Source: Gentiana macrophylla (taxonomy: Eukaryota; Streptophyta; Magnoliopsida; Gentianales; Gentianaceae). Taken from it: DNA of 64,000 nt. The DNA lies in contig CM047805.1 of assembly GCA_026214975.1 (NCBI GenBank), forward strand, positions 188,543,333 to 188,607,332, in the 5' to 3' direction. The translations under genes and the position numbers were made by a program. The notes beneath the pieces are model-generated. The model did not search any database. It was not told the DNA's origin and was given only the letters and a program-made list of their open reading frames with translations. Below are positions 1 to 11,029 of this stretch, piece by piece (the first letter of the stretch is position 1; the number at the start of each line of letters is the position of its first letter).

Positions 1-1
1 T

Positions 2-2772
2 TTAAACATCAAGAACCGGTACAATATATTTTGCAGATACGATAGAATTTTGATCCCTACCGATCCTGGACTTGCCCTTTTCACCCTTGATACCTTGAGT
101 AGCAACACTGAGTGATGCCCTTTTTCCTATTCCTGTTGAAATGGGATTTCCACTGCCAATTATTCTAGAAGCTTTTGTAGTAGTTGTGGTTGAAACCCCA
201 ATTCTAGCAGCAGCCTTCATAAATTGAAAACAACCAAATGAGCAAAGAGAAAGCAAAGAAAAAAAATGTGATGTTTTAAATTAGGAAACGAAACTACTCT
301 TAAGTGGCACCACACCGTCATTCAGCAACTAGAAAGTCGAATGTAAGCTTAACAGTTAACATTTGACTTTGGAGAGGTCGAATGTCCCTTTTTGACCTCT
401 ATAAAGTTGAACCTAGCCTGAAGTGTGGTGCCATGGTAGATTATCTACATGTGCAGATAATCTCAGATAAAAAAAACAGCAGTAGTAAACAGAACAATAC
501 TGTTTAAACAAGGTAGCATTAAGGTATATGTTGTAGGCAAGTGGAATTCAAACCAACACAAAAACAGATGCATGCCTTAGTATCTTGTGGTTCCTGCTTC
601 ATTGCTTTCATTGGCACCCGTGGCAAAATATTATGCTTCCGGAGAACTTTTGGTATCATATTAGGTTTTTCCATGGCAGCTTTTTGCTTCACCTGAAATA
701 ATTATGTCCCTGTCAATTCATAGACATAATTGGACAACAGCAAAAGATAGACTAAGATAAATTGCCTTCCTTTGCGTCTACTTGCCTTATTCTTTGTAGC
801 AGGGTCTACCTTCTTGGGAGCTGAAACAGAAACTCAGCCTAATTAGAGTGAGGAAAATGTACAAAGGGTTTATTACATCAATCATTCTGCAACTTACAGG
901 CTATAAAATGGAGCTTTAAAAGATGTTAAAAAAAAGAAAAAAGGAAGCATATAAGAAAAATGAATGAAGCCCTAGAGGACTGTATCTCCACTTTGTTAAC
1001 AATCAAGACACCTTTGAATCCTTGTAAGGTATCCGATAAAATGTTGATATTTATAACTACAACGAATAGAAATAGTTGATAAAACAGTATGCTTCATTTT
1101 CCCACTAAATAAGGTGATACAACTGCAGCTCAACATGTCTTGCAGTGCTCGATTCATCTAGAGAAGCAGTACAAGTAACAGGTGATCGAAAAGTTGAATT
1201 AAATCACATGATTAGGACAGTGAATACAACAAAGGGGCGGAGCAGCTAATAAGTAACTTGAACTGCTAACATTCTCAAAGAATTACATGAAAACGTTTGA
1301 GAAAATTTGATATTCAACAAGGTCAGGTGCCAAAAATTATCTTCAGGTCACTAACTATGAACAGTGGTCACTACTCTTAGATGAGAAAACACAACTAATT
1401 TCACAATGATTAAGAAACTACAATGCAATAAGTGCAGGTGAATATTCCATAAAAAAAAAGTGAAGGATCAGAGACATCGCAGTCTACCTGCTTTAATACT
1501 TGGCGTATCAATTGCCCCACTTGATTTCTGAATGGAAGCTCTAATGTCTTCAAAGAACCCAACTTCAAGGTTGTCCAATGTCAAGGTGTCACTTTCTAAA
1601 GTGGAGAGTGAATCAGTTGATTCACTAACATCCTCTACAATTTGTGGAAGTATATGCTTTTCACTCTTCTCAGCCCCGCCGCCAATCATGCTTGACAATT
1701 CCTCGGGATCAAGGACACCTGAGATAGAAATTTGAATTCATCCCTAAAACTAGCCTCGTAAAATTGGTGTTTTTATCAACACGCACAGTTTTAGAAGTAC
1801 CTGCATTTGTGAAGAAAGCACTGTCCCATGCTAAACTCTTACGCAAGTTACACATCCCCTTTCTCATTGCTCTTTCAGGTTCTGGGGGCTTGATCAGATC
1901 AGGGTAACTTTGAAGCAGATCATTGCCTCCAACGATGTCTGCTTCTTTCCCAGCATCAATCGAGGATGAGCCCATTAAATCAAAGTTGCTGAACTCTTTC
2001 CAATTTTCTGGAGAGGAAACAGAAAACGCAAGAACATTGATCAAACACTGGTGCGATCCTGGCAATTGTAGCCCAGCTTAATGGTTCAGCAACATGCAAA
2101 ACAATAGATAAGAGAGCAGCTTTATGCTGCTTAGATAGGATCCATTATTGAACAATACTGCCTGCTCAAACCATATATCACACTGATTGTCAACGAGTTC
2201 TGATGTGCCTAGAAATGAATTTTGTCAACTGGGTCAATGATCAACACCAATGTGATGTTCTCTACCAAATTTTCCAAGTGGTTTTAATAGGGTCTTTTTT
2301 GTGTGTGTGATGCTAAAACTACTAGAATGTTGCTTCCTTTGAGAAAGCTATAAAAGTACATCTGAGGTCCATTATAACCATAAGGCAGGAAAATTATAAT
2401 AAAAACTGAAGTGGTGTGCAAAGGCAACTGTTTTCCCTCTCTAACCATCCAATGGAACTTCAAACCCCTCCCTTACCCCTTACCCCCCACACCACCCTAG
2501 TCCCATCCCCAAAAAGAAAAGGGAAAAAGAAAAAAAATATATATATATATACACACAACATCTACCATATGCAGATTAGAGAAGAAATTCAAAGGCCAGA
2601 TCTTTTAAGAATGCAGAAAGAAATGGAGATGACCTAAAGATTGGGTTTGCTGCATAGCAGTGGTAGAGCAAGCGGCATCAAGAACCAGCGCATCGTCCTC
2701 AGTGGAGAAATCAATGAGTCCCGTAGCATTCTCTTCCCCTTGAAAATGGATCTTTTCAAGGTCTTCCTCCAT
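2..2772 (-). CDS. Plant-specific protein of unknown function, six exons
   Basis: Six exons on the minus strand join in phase: 2772-2634, 2007-1801, 1718-1488, 820-786, 692-576 and 214-2, giving 942 bp or 313 residues plus TAA. I chose the ATG at 2772 because the longer frame upstream has only a GTG. The best landmark is a motif across the exon 2/3 junction, NLRKSLAWDSAFF followed by LDPEELSSMI, which I associate with an uncharacterised plant-only family; I cannot name a function. The rest is hydrophilic, acidic/serine-rich first and then basic (KNKVKQK, IGKRASL), with no membrane segment or signal peptide. Introns 1-3 are GT-AG. Intron 4 begins GCAAGT and intron 5 seems to begin GCATGC, so both look like GC-AG introns. 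The stop falls at the window edge, and an alternative donor near 10-20 could extend the gene outside the window, so the C-terminus is uncertain. Confidence 0.65.
305..433. repeat. Small inverted-repeat element (possible MITE) in intron 5
   Basis: An 11-bp perfect terminal inverted repeat, TGGCACCACAC at 305-315 and its complement at 423-433, bounds 129 bp in the last intron of the minus-strand gene. The interior repeats GTCGAATGT twice. I see no clear target-site duplication, so calling it a transposon is only a suggestion. Confidence 0.35.
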
Positions 2773-3790
2773 GGGACTGGAACTTCTTGCGATCACTCAA
2801 TTATTAATAGTTATATAAATTCGAAAAAATAGATCAATCTTTCCGTTTCAGGCTAAAGAAAATGACATACGACGACAGTAGAACTTCTTCGGTCTTGATT
2901 GGACTGGGAGACGGTGTGTGTGAAGTGAACTCCCTTTTATTTGAACGTTCGGTGGCGGTTTAAATTCAACTTCATCCAATCGTTTGTCGCCACTTTCGTT
3001 TTTCTACTTTACCGTTTTATGCTATTTTCCCAACCTTTTTGTTACGATTATTTCTTCTTTTCCCTTCTGCAAAACGATGTACATTAGTATATAGTACTAT
3101 GCATATGCATTCGCACGTGTTTCAGCGAAATAATTTAATACATTTACTACATCTTTGTTACATATCATGCATTGAGATGTAATAGAAGTATGATAGTAGC
3201 TGCAGTCTGTTTTGTTTTGTTATAATTGGGCTTTTTGTATAGCTGGGCCTGGCCACCCAAAATATAAATAGGACTTCATGTTGACTTTGTCAAAATAAGA
3301 AATTGATCAGATTTTTTCTCTCCTTTCGTTTTTCCCCTTTCTACCAGAAAACAGAAACCCTAGTTCATATTACAGAAAGTGGATTAATTCCACTTTCTTC
3401 AATCTTAGCTATTAATATACATTAGTAATCGTAAAGTAACACTTATTAAGCAAAATAATATTTGAGATAATGAGCAATATATTTTAAAGATTTGATATAT
3501 GAATCTAAGATTCAATTTTAATTAGTATGATAGGAAAAATGGTGAAACCATATTGTCGGTTGTAAATGATTAGACATATATTTTAGCCATTATAACTATC
3601 ATTCGGTTATTTTATAAGTTATATTTTCATCGTTCTTATTTATCTGACGAAGTTGCCAAAACCATGCATACCAATTCAACATATCTCCCCACATAATAAA
3701 TGTGTTCATATTTAACAGATGGGTTATGCAGCCTGAATTTACTCTTTGTCCTCGATTTTACCCTCATACTATCTTTGGATTAGACATGAT
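2773..3790. other. Intergenic region with possible eroded LTR
   Basis: This holds the 5' flank of the minus-strand gene (roughly 2773-2950), then AT-rich DNA. At 3261-3270 there is AAATATAAATAGG followed by a pyrimidine-rich stretch and ACCCTAG, arranged like the promoter and leader of an LTR. It precedes the eroded copia gag by about 500 bp, so it may be the remains of that element's 5' LTR. No matching second LTR was found. Confidence 0.3.
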
Positions 3791-5800
3791 CAACACATCT
3801 TAAATGCCCTTATTTATTCTCTTTCTCAAAATACCATCTCGTAAATCACTCAGGAAAAGACTTCTCGTGAAGCATGGAATACTTTATATGACACATATGC
3901 ATAGTCATCCATGTGGCCGAATCAAAAAAATTAAACAGTACCTCAAATCTATGCAAAAAGGTTCTCAAACAATCTCTAATAATCTTCATGTTGTGAAAAC
4001 TAAAGCTGATGAATTAGTCGACGGATCAAGATGATCTTGTGAACCTTATTTCAACTATAAATAGTGTGATGGGGTTGTTCAAACACGTGACACCCCTATT
4101 GATATTGAAGAGCTCCGAGAAAATCTATTTAATTATGAGACTCTTCCGTCTAAAATTCAACCGTTCACTTTTTCTGGACTTGCTACAACTCATTTGGCCG
4201 TATGACATCCTTTTCCCAGTGCCGGTTCGTTTCCACGTCTTACTATTCATGATTCTTGGAAACATGCCCAAAATAGTTTCTCTCATGCAGTAGGCTCGAG
4301 TTTTCGCCCTAAAAACCCCTACTTGGTTATTTCCAGTGTGGAAAGTGCAGGGACATTCAGAAAAATGGTGCAATCCTTACCAGGTTCAACCTCTTACAAA
4401 TTTTTCTCATTCGGTCGAGTCCTCCAGCATTGCATCCTCTTCATGCACATTTGGATGCTCTGTCATATTCTTTATGGCTTCTTAATAGTGGTGCCACGCA
4501 TCATGTTACCACTGATCTCAGTAATTTGGTATTACGTACGCCTTATTCTGGCAATGAAGACATCATGGTTGGTGATGGAAATAGTATTTCCATCACACAC
4601 AAAGGTTTTTTTTTCCTCTCTACTCATTTGAAATATTTTATGTTTGACGATGTATGAAATCGACCAGGTTACAATTGAGTTGATAATCGGGTAAATGCAC
4701 TTCTAAGTGATGATCCAAATAAGTTTTCGAGTGATTTGAGAGTGGGCCTTCAAAACACACAAAAACGTTAAGGGCCACGGAGCTTGCCTTCATGGGATAC
4801 TCTGGCGCTCAAGTCAATATTTGAATAGAAGAATTTCTATTAAGAAGTAGGAATGTATAGCAAACTTATTATGTGTGTACATTGTAATTGAGGATGATGA
4901 TACTTTATATAACTCTACCTCGTGGGGGAGTAATTACGATGCATTGAAGTCATGGTCAAGGGAGTTTAACATGTATTGATGTAATAAAGCATGTTATGGA
5001 GCAGTTAGGGCTCAAGTTATAATGGAACATAAAATTTCAATGCCATCACTATAGCAGTTACCATCGTGGAGTAATGTCTGCGTGAAGTCCGGAACACCCA
5101 TTGAAAGGAATGTAATTGTTGCTTGAGGTAGAGGATGATTGTATTGTATTGAGCATAAATTACCTAAGTGACCTACACGACATTGGTAATAAGGTACTGT
5201 AGACGTCTTGCATCTTGACGATTATGAGGGACATAAGGCGACCTGCATCATGTCGGTTGATGATATAAGGGTAGCCTACGTTGTACTAAAGATGGAGCTT
5301 GCTGGTTGAGGCCCAATATTGAGCTGAGCTTATGCCGCCCTATATGTTGATATGTCATTTATCACTCTATGTGAGGCCTAATGAGTGTCACGTGTACGGT
5401 GACCGATCTCACCCATTTCAATGTTAGTTGTGTTCACAACATGTCTCGTAATTTATTATGTATCTCCTAGCTTTGTCAAGTCCATAATGTTTCTTTTGAA
5501 TTCTTACCCTCTAAACTTATTTGAAGGAGTTTTAGACCAGTACTCGTATGATGCAATGATCGGTTAAAAATGGATTGTATGAATGACCAAACTCCCCCTT
5601 CTAGCTTTTCGCAGTGAATAAAACATCAAAAGGTGCTCGACACCATCTTCTTTGTCACACAACTACTCTCATTCTTCAAGCTATTCTTTGTCAAAATGAT
5701 TTAGAAGTTGCCACATCGATTACTTCTTCCTATTGTTTCGCTTGTTTGGAGAATAAAAGTCACAGACTTTTTTGCTACTTCTTTGTCAAAATGATTTAAA
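3790..5800 (+). mobile_element. Eroded Ty1/copia remnant (gag, protease, pre-integrase)
   Basis: Broken reading frames follow copia order. A UBN2-type gag segment lies at 3804-4130 (KSMQKGSQTISN, KADEL). A protease-like LLNSGATHHVT at about 4474-4510 corresponds to the aspartic protease entry, with the usual D replaced by N. A segment resembling the region downstream of protease follows at about 5425-5590, and a GAG-pre-integrase zinc region at 5614-5790 (RHHLLCHT, CFACLENKSHRL). Stops and frameshifts are frequent, so it cannot code. About 750 bp between 4660 and 5425 does not fit the copia order and looks like a later insertion. Confidence 0.7.
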
Positions 5801-6540
5801 ATTATACTGATATTGACAGGGAATGCATAGCCTTAAAAAGTTATCCCGCATAAGAAGGAACGTATAACTCATCAACCACACCCATGAACACAATGTTTTT
5901 TCTGAGAGATGTCATCTTCATCTTATTTTTATTACCATGCCTTTTATCAATGTTATTTAATAATATTTAACCATGATGTTATATTTAATGAGAACAATTA
6001 TTAGGGATAAACATTTTTAGGGAATTATGTAGTGAAGAAACACAATCGCACTTCTATTATTTTTCTATTTCTTTAAGTTGAATAATGATTAATACATTTT
6101 TCACCTAGATCATCACACTATTTATCTATGTTAGTATTTAATACCTACCAATGATTATTTTATTAAATGAAATAATTAATTGGGAGAAAGACTTCTTAGA
6201 GAAAAAACACCAGCTTTGGTTTACACTCAAAGCTTTATATGATTTCCTCGTCTCACCATACGTTTTTAATTTGTAAAATAAATTAAAAAAAACACAATCA
6301 CTCACAACCAACGTATGATGTTGAGTAAAAACATTATGTAGATCTTTGGGTGTAAACTTATAAGTATTCATTAATAATTCGTATACTGAATAATGCATTA
6401 AGTTGAATATAGATCACCACGTTTTTCATTTATATAAACACCATTTTTATCTTTGTTATTTAATATCTATAAATAATCATTATATTTAATAAAAACAATT
6501 TAGTTGGAGAAAAACACTTTCTAAGGGAAACACACGGAAA
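5800..6540. other. AT-rich intergenic DNA with diverged repeats
   Basis: No gene is seen. The stretch has diverged versions of the unit that is tandemly duplicated just downstream (for example around 6040-6100 and 6380-6430, with the phrases AATAATGATTAATACATT and AAACAC), so it seems to be an older part of the same repeat field. Confidence 0.4.
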
Positions 6541-6890
6541 ACACTTAGGCACTTTTAGTATTTTTTTAATTTTATAAGTTGGATAATGATCAATACATTA
6601 AGTTTGGTAATGTTAAAATATAATATATTTATAAATACAATAACATAATATAATATAATATTTTGTTATAATAGTAACATAATAGTAATGATTGATCTAT
6701 ACGTTTAGGAAAGATCAACACTTAGGCACTTTTAGTATTTTTTTAATTTTATAAGTTGGATAATGATCAATACATTAAGTTTGATAATGTTATAATATAA
6801 AATATATTTATAAATACAATAACATAATATAATATAATATTTTGTTATAATAGTAACATAATAGTAATGATATCTATTCGTTTTGGAAAA
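6541..6890. repeat. Tandem duplication, unit about 177 bp
   Basis: Copy 1 starts at 6541 and copy 2 at 6718, both with ACACTTAGGCACTTTTAGT. Both run through TAATGATCAATACATTAAG, an AT-rich middle, and ATAGTAACATAATAGTAATGAT. The two copies differ at only a few positions, so the duplication is fairly recent compared with the diverged relatives upstream. Confidence 0.8.
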
Positions 6891-7344
6891 AGATCAATGT
6901 TATATTTAGGAAAAATTAGGTAAAAGTCCTCTTTTTCTCCCTTAATAAAGCATTAATCCTGATTCAATTTATTAGTTGCAATAAGGACAAACAATATTGG
7001 ACCGGACAAAATTACCCTTCCTATTAAGCTTGTTTCTCGATAGTCCGCTTCCGCCATTAATGTGGTCTGATCTTCTCATTCTTCTTCGCCGCACGGTATG
7101 TGATATTTTCCCCTTTCTTCTCTCCCGCTTCCGCCCTAAATTTCAGTCGCTCTGTGTGCTAAATTGGCTTGGACTGTGAATTTATTTTTCTTAAACTTTA
7201 TTGGTTCGAGCATGTGGATGCATTGATTGGTAGTAGTTCTGTTTTGTTTTGTGAAATTTATTTTTATTTAATTCATTGAATGCATATTCCGAGAGCGCGT
7301 TTGATTCACCATTTTCTTCTCATTGATCATGTTTATGAAGCCTT

Positions 7345-7799
<455 letters not shown>

Positions 7800-8380
7800 G
7801 TAATTACTTAATGTAAATGAAGTTTACGAAAAAAAATCAGATTACACTATCCCGACGCACTCGTAAAGTCTTTTTATCGATTCTTGGGTAAATTATCTGT
7901 AATGAATCGTTTGTCCCTTATACTTTTGTGGATATTAAGGGTTGAACATTAGTAGAATTAGTTGGACTTAATCTTGCCAGATTATGCTGTCGAGCGATGT
8001 TTAGGTGTTGTCGTGGTTTTCTTTCTACAGGCTTAACCATTACAATTTTGCTGCACAACAATGTTGAGAAGTGCCCCCCATTGGCTCAGATGTATAAGAG
8101 CACCGAGTGGACGTTCTCTGTGTGTGGACGTTCTTTTGCTCATTTCACTACCATGAAGGAAGATTTTTATGAGGCCACAAGATTTTGTCATTTTCTGAAA
8201 CTTTATCTATATATACAGATGTAGCTTTAGTTACATTGTAAGCTTGACAAGAGGAAGATGGTTTTAAGGTGTGTTATTGAAATATTTTACTAATACTATT
8301 GTTGTTCTGTCTTTAGTATTTTTCCTTGATTCATTTAAGATCTCCCCACAACAGTAATATATAAGGGACTGGATATTGTG
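7800..8380. other. No gene recognised
   Basis: An open frame of 75 codons (7997-8224, plus strand) has no recognisable domain and is not the missing peroxidase exons. I see nothing else supportable here. Confidence 0.4.
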
Positions 8381-8383
8381 TGT

Positions 8384-9135
8384 CTTATATGAGTCAGATA
8401 TGATATTGTGTCCCTTGAATTAAGCCTTAAATGAGCCTTATCTTTGTTTCATCGATCATCGATACTAATACTCGACATCGATATCGATCATCATATCATT
8501 CTCGATATCGACGATCGATATTGCGATATTCGATATCGACATCGATCATCGACATCGATACTAATCTCGTTTCTACCATTTTTGCTCTTTTCTGCTATTA
8601 TGGGTGCTGATTTGAGGGGGGAAATATACAAAGTTTGGTATTACTTTTCATTATTTTTGTCATTGAATTGTTGTTGTTGGTGTTAATTTGAGTGGAAATA
8701 TGTAAAGATTGGAGCTTTATTCTTCCGCCATTGTTCTTTGTTTTTGACCTGTTTCTTTCTTCCATTATGGTTTGTCATTTTTATGTTTATCTGGGCCTTA
8801 ATTTACGCCAATTATTGCGATAATTTAAGAGAGATATGCAAAGATTGGAGTTTTACTTCACTGCAAATATGAGGAAAATATGCAAGAAACATTTTGTTGA
8901 AGGGTTTTTTTTTGGGCCTTATATGAGCCTTATATGAGCCAGATATGATATTGTGTCCCTTAAATTAAGCCTTAAATGAGCCTTGAATGAGCCAGATATG
9001 TCTGCCTTGAAGTAGTCACTTGAATTAAGCCTTAAATGATACATATTACCTCATATCAAATTGCATCGACATCGATACTCATCGATATCGATACTACTGA
9101 CATCATTCATCGATCATCGATCATCGATACTATGT
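8384..9135. repeat. ATCGAT-rich low-complexity DNA in two duplicated blocks
   Basis: GATATTGTGTCCCTT(G/A)AATTAAGCC plus TTAAATGAGCC occurs near 8402 and again near 8948. Each copy is followed by a run built from ATCGAT, ATCGACATCGAT and ATCATCGAT (about 8450-8570 and 9065-9132). Between them a shorter unit, ATATGxAAAGATTGGAG, recurs near 8626, 8696 and 8834. This is a nested duplication, not coding sequence. Confidence 0.7.
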
Positions 9136-9161
9136 TAGTGTAAATGCTGCGATTAAATTCG

Positions 9162-9437
9162 GCTTTCAAATACTACGTCGAAATGGTATGAAACGCGGTC
9201 TCAAAATGAAGATTAAAAAAATGAACTTTGGTGAAACAATTTTGATGATCGGTGTTCTCAATCAAAAGTTCACGATCGTTTATAAGAAAAACGCCCGTTA
9301 ATAAAAATATTTTTTCGTCTTTCAAAATATACGTCGGAAGGGTATCGTATTTGGGCTCAAATTGAAGAGCAAAAAACATGATTTTGGTGAAAAATTTCGA
9401 TGATCGGAGTTGTAAATCAAAAGTTACGGATGTTTGG
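9162..9437. repeat. Diverged tandem pair, offset 157 bp
   Basis: Copy 1 starts at 9162 and copy 2 at 9319, both with CTTTCAAA(A)TA.TACGTCG. Both run through TTTGGTGAAA, GATGATCGG and AATCAAAAGTT. Copy 2 is followed directly by a poly(A) run at 9438-9464, which may mark the 3' end of a retroposed sequence. Confidence 0.6.
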
Positions 9438-9798
9438 AAAAAAAAAAAAAAAAAAAAAAAAAAGCATCAAATCAGATCAAAGTGATCAATCACTATCATG
9501 TATCATGTAGCGAGGGCCAGCAAGTTAGTTTTGTCCTTCTCAAAATGTTTGTCATTTTTGCAACTAAAAAATATGTGTGTCTATTTATTTATTTTGTGCC
9601 AAAAGAGACTTTTAACTCTTTATCTCTTATATTTATAACATGTTGATGTTGATCTAAATAAGGTTTTATAATTAATTGACTGGATAGTATATGGAATTTA
9701 ATTAAGGCGTATGATTGATTGAATGTATATATGAAATACTAAATTAAATTTATAACTATTTTTAAGGGAAACACTTGATGGGAAACACACCCATTTTT

Positions 9799-9921
<123 letters not shown>

Positions 9922-10267
9922 TATTTTTAAAATATACATAGACAACTGATGAGCTATCAAGATGTCCCGAAATCTAGTTCGGGACGTAAACATGTTCGTA
10001 CTATACGTGTCTTGAGATTAACAGATCTTGATTTCGAATCACATTCGAGACATAAAAGTGTGCGAGTATTGTAAGTGTATGATGTTTCGTAAGAGAATAT
10101 GTTTATAGATTGTTTATTGTATTTATCTTCATTTTTTTTTCCAATACAATCATTTGTAATAGTTAAAATGATATTCTATATATGAGTATCGTATACGGCT
10201 TAGTGATATAGGCCATCAATTTATTATATTTATCTTCATCTTTTTTAGCAGATAAATATCATCATCA

Positions 10268-10294
10268 CTAGCCTTTTACCCGTGCGATGCACGG
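10268..10294 (-). mobile_element. Helitron-type 3' terminus (minus strand)
   Basis: Read on the minus strand, a hairpin CCGTGC-ATC-GCACGG (10294-10280) is followed after 8 nt by CTAG at 10271-10268 and then T. A short GC-rich hairpin just before CTRR, inserted between A and T, is the standard 3' end of plant Helitrons. The body would extend towards higher coordinates. I could not fix the 5' TC end; TCTACTCTACT on the minus strand near 13180 and 13310 are only candidates. Confidence 0.6.
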
Positions 10295-10414
10295 TGGGAG
10301 AGATTAAATAAATCTGGATCTATACTATACATATACAGTTTTACACATATTTGAAGATAATAATTTATTATGAATTTAGATAATATTAGCACCCGATATT
10401 TCCGTTAGATATAA

Positions 10415-10585
10415 TATTTTTTTAGAAAATGCAACTGTAATCTAACATTAAATACACTAATGTCACCCTGCATAAAAGTATTGAAAGCAAAGCAAAAAAA
10501 ATGAGATAAATATTTTTTTAGAAAATGTAAGTGTAATTTAACATGAAATAAACTAATGACACCCTGCATAAAAGTATTGAAATGC
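10415..10585. repeat. Short direct repeat pair
   Basis: Two copies about 90-95 bp apart share TTTTTTTAGAAAATG, AACAT(T/G)AAAT, ACTAATG and the exact phrase ACCCTGCATAAAAGTATTGAAA (10466 and 10560 regions). They are non-coding and AT-rich, inside the putative Helitron body. Confidence 0.6.
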
Positions 10586-10641
10586 CACATCTACGGTGTC
10601 ATTTTCTCCCTCCCAAACAGTACTCACCATACCCAGCCTAA

Positions 10642-11028
10642 TCAAGAAAGCACACACAAAAAACAAAAACAAAAAATTAGTAAAAAAAAAAGGAATAAAA
10701 TGCAAAAATTTATATGTTGAAAAAAAAAACCATGAAAACTCATGCAGAGAACAAATTTAGAACCACAAAATTTGCTTTGGAGTAGATCATTTGAGGACAT
10801 CAATAGGGAGTTCCTCCTGCCATTGTCTGGTGTATTTAATTGTATGAATAAGAAACCTTCACCCCTACTGTGTGGAGTAGTGATTTTTAATAAAAGATAA
10901 AAACAAAGAGAAAAGGGTACATGAAAACCTTCTTCTAAAAAACAACCTCTAATTGGGTTGATGTCACTATGGCAAGCCCTTCTAACACATTCATAAGGTC
11001 TTGGACCAGGTCTTGGCATCTCAAGCAT
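10642..11028 (-). pseudogene. 5' fragment of a plant-specific gene (MEMPRPGPRPYEC-type)
   Basis: The minus-strand frame begins MLEMPRPGPRPYECVRRAC, with the start codon at 11028. I recognise this as the N-terminus of an uncharacterised, well conserved plant protein family, usually MEMPRPGPRPYECVRRAWHSD. After about 40 residues (near 10910) there is a GTACCC donor-like site, and the frame then turns into low-complexity intron-like sequence. No downstream exon is found before the Helitron end at 10268. It therefore looks like a truncated copy of the first coding exon, perhaps captured by the Helitron. The function of the parent family is not known to me. Confidence 0.55.
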
Positions 11029-11029
11029 C

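Noticed and set aside
7997..8224. Possible further exon of the peroxidase pseudogene
   Set aside because: None of the expected peroxidase motifs (GRRDG, proximal His region) is present in any frame.
8444..8686. Plus-strand frame with Asp/Ile/His repeats; also considered as a CRISPR-like array
   Set aside because: It comes from the ATCGAT low-complexity run; there are no unique spacers of constant length, and this is a plant nuclear context.
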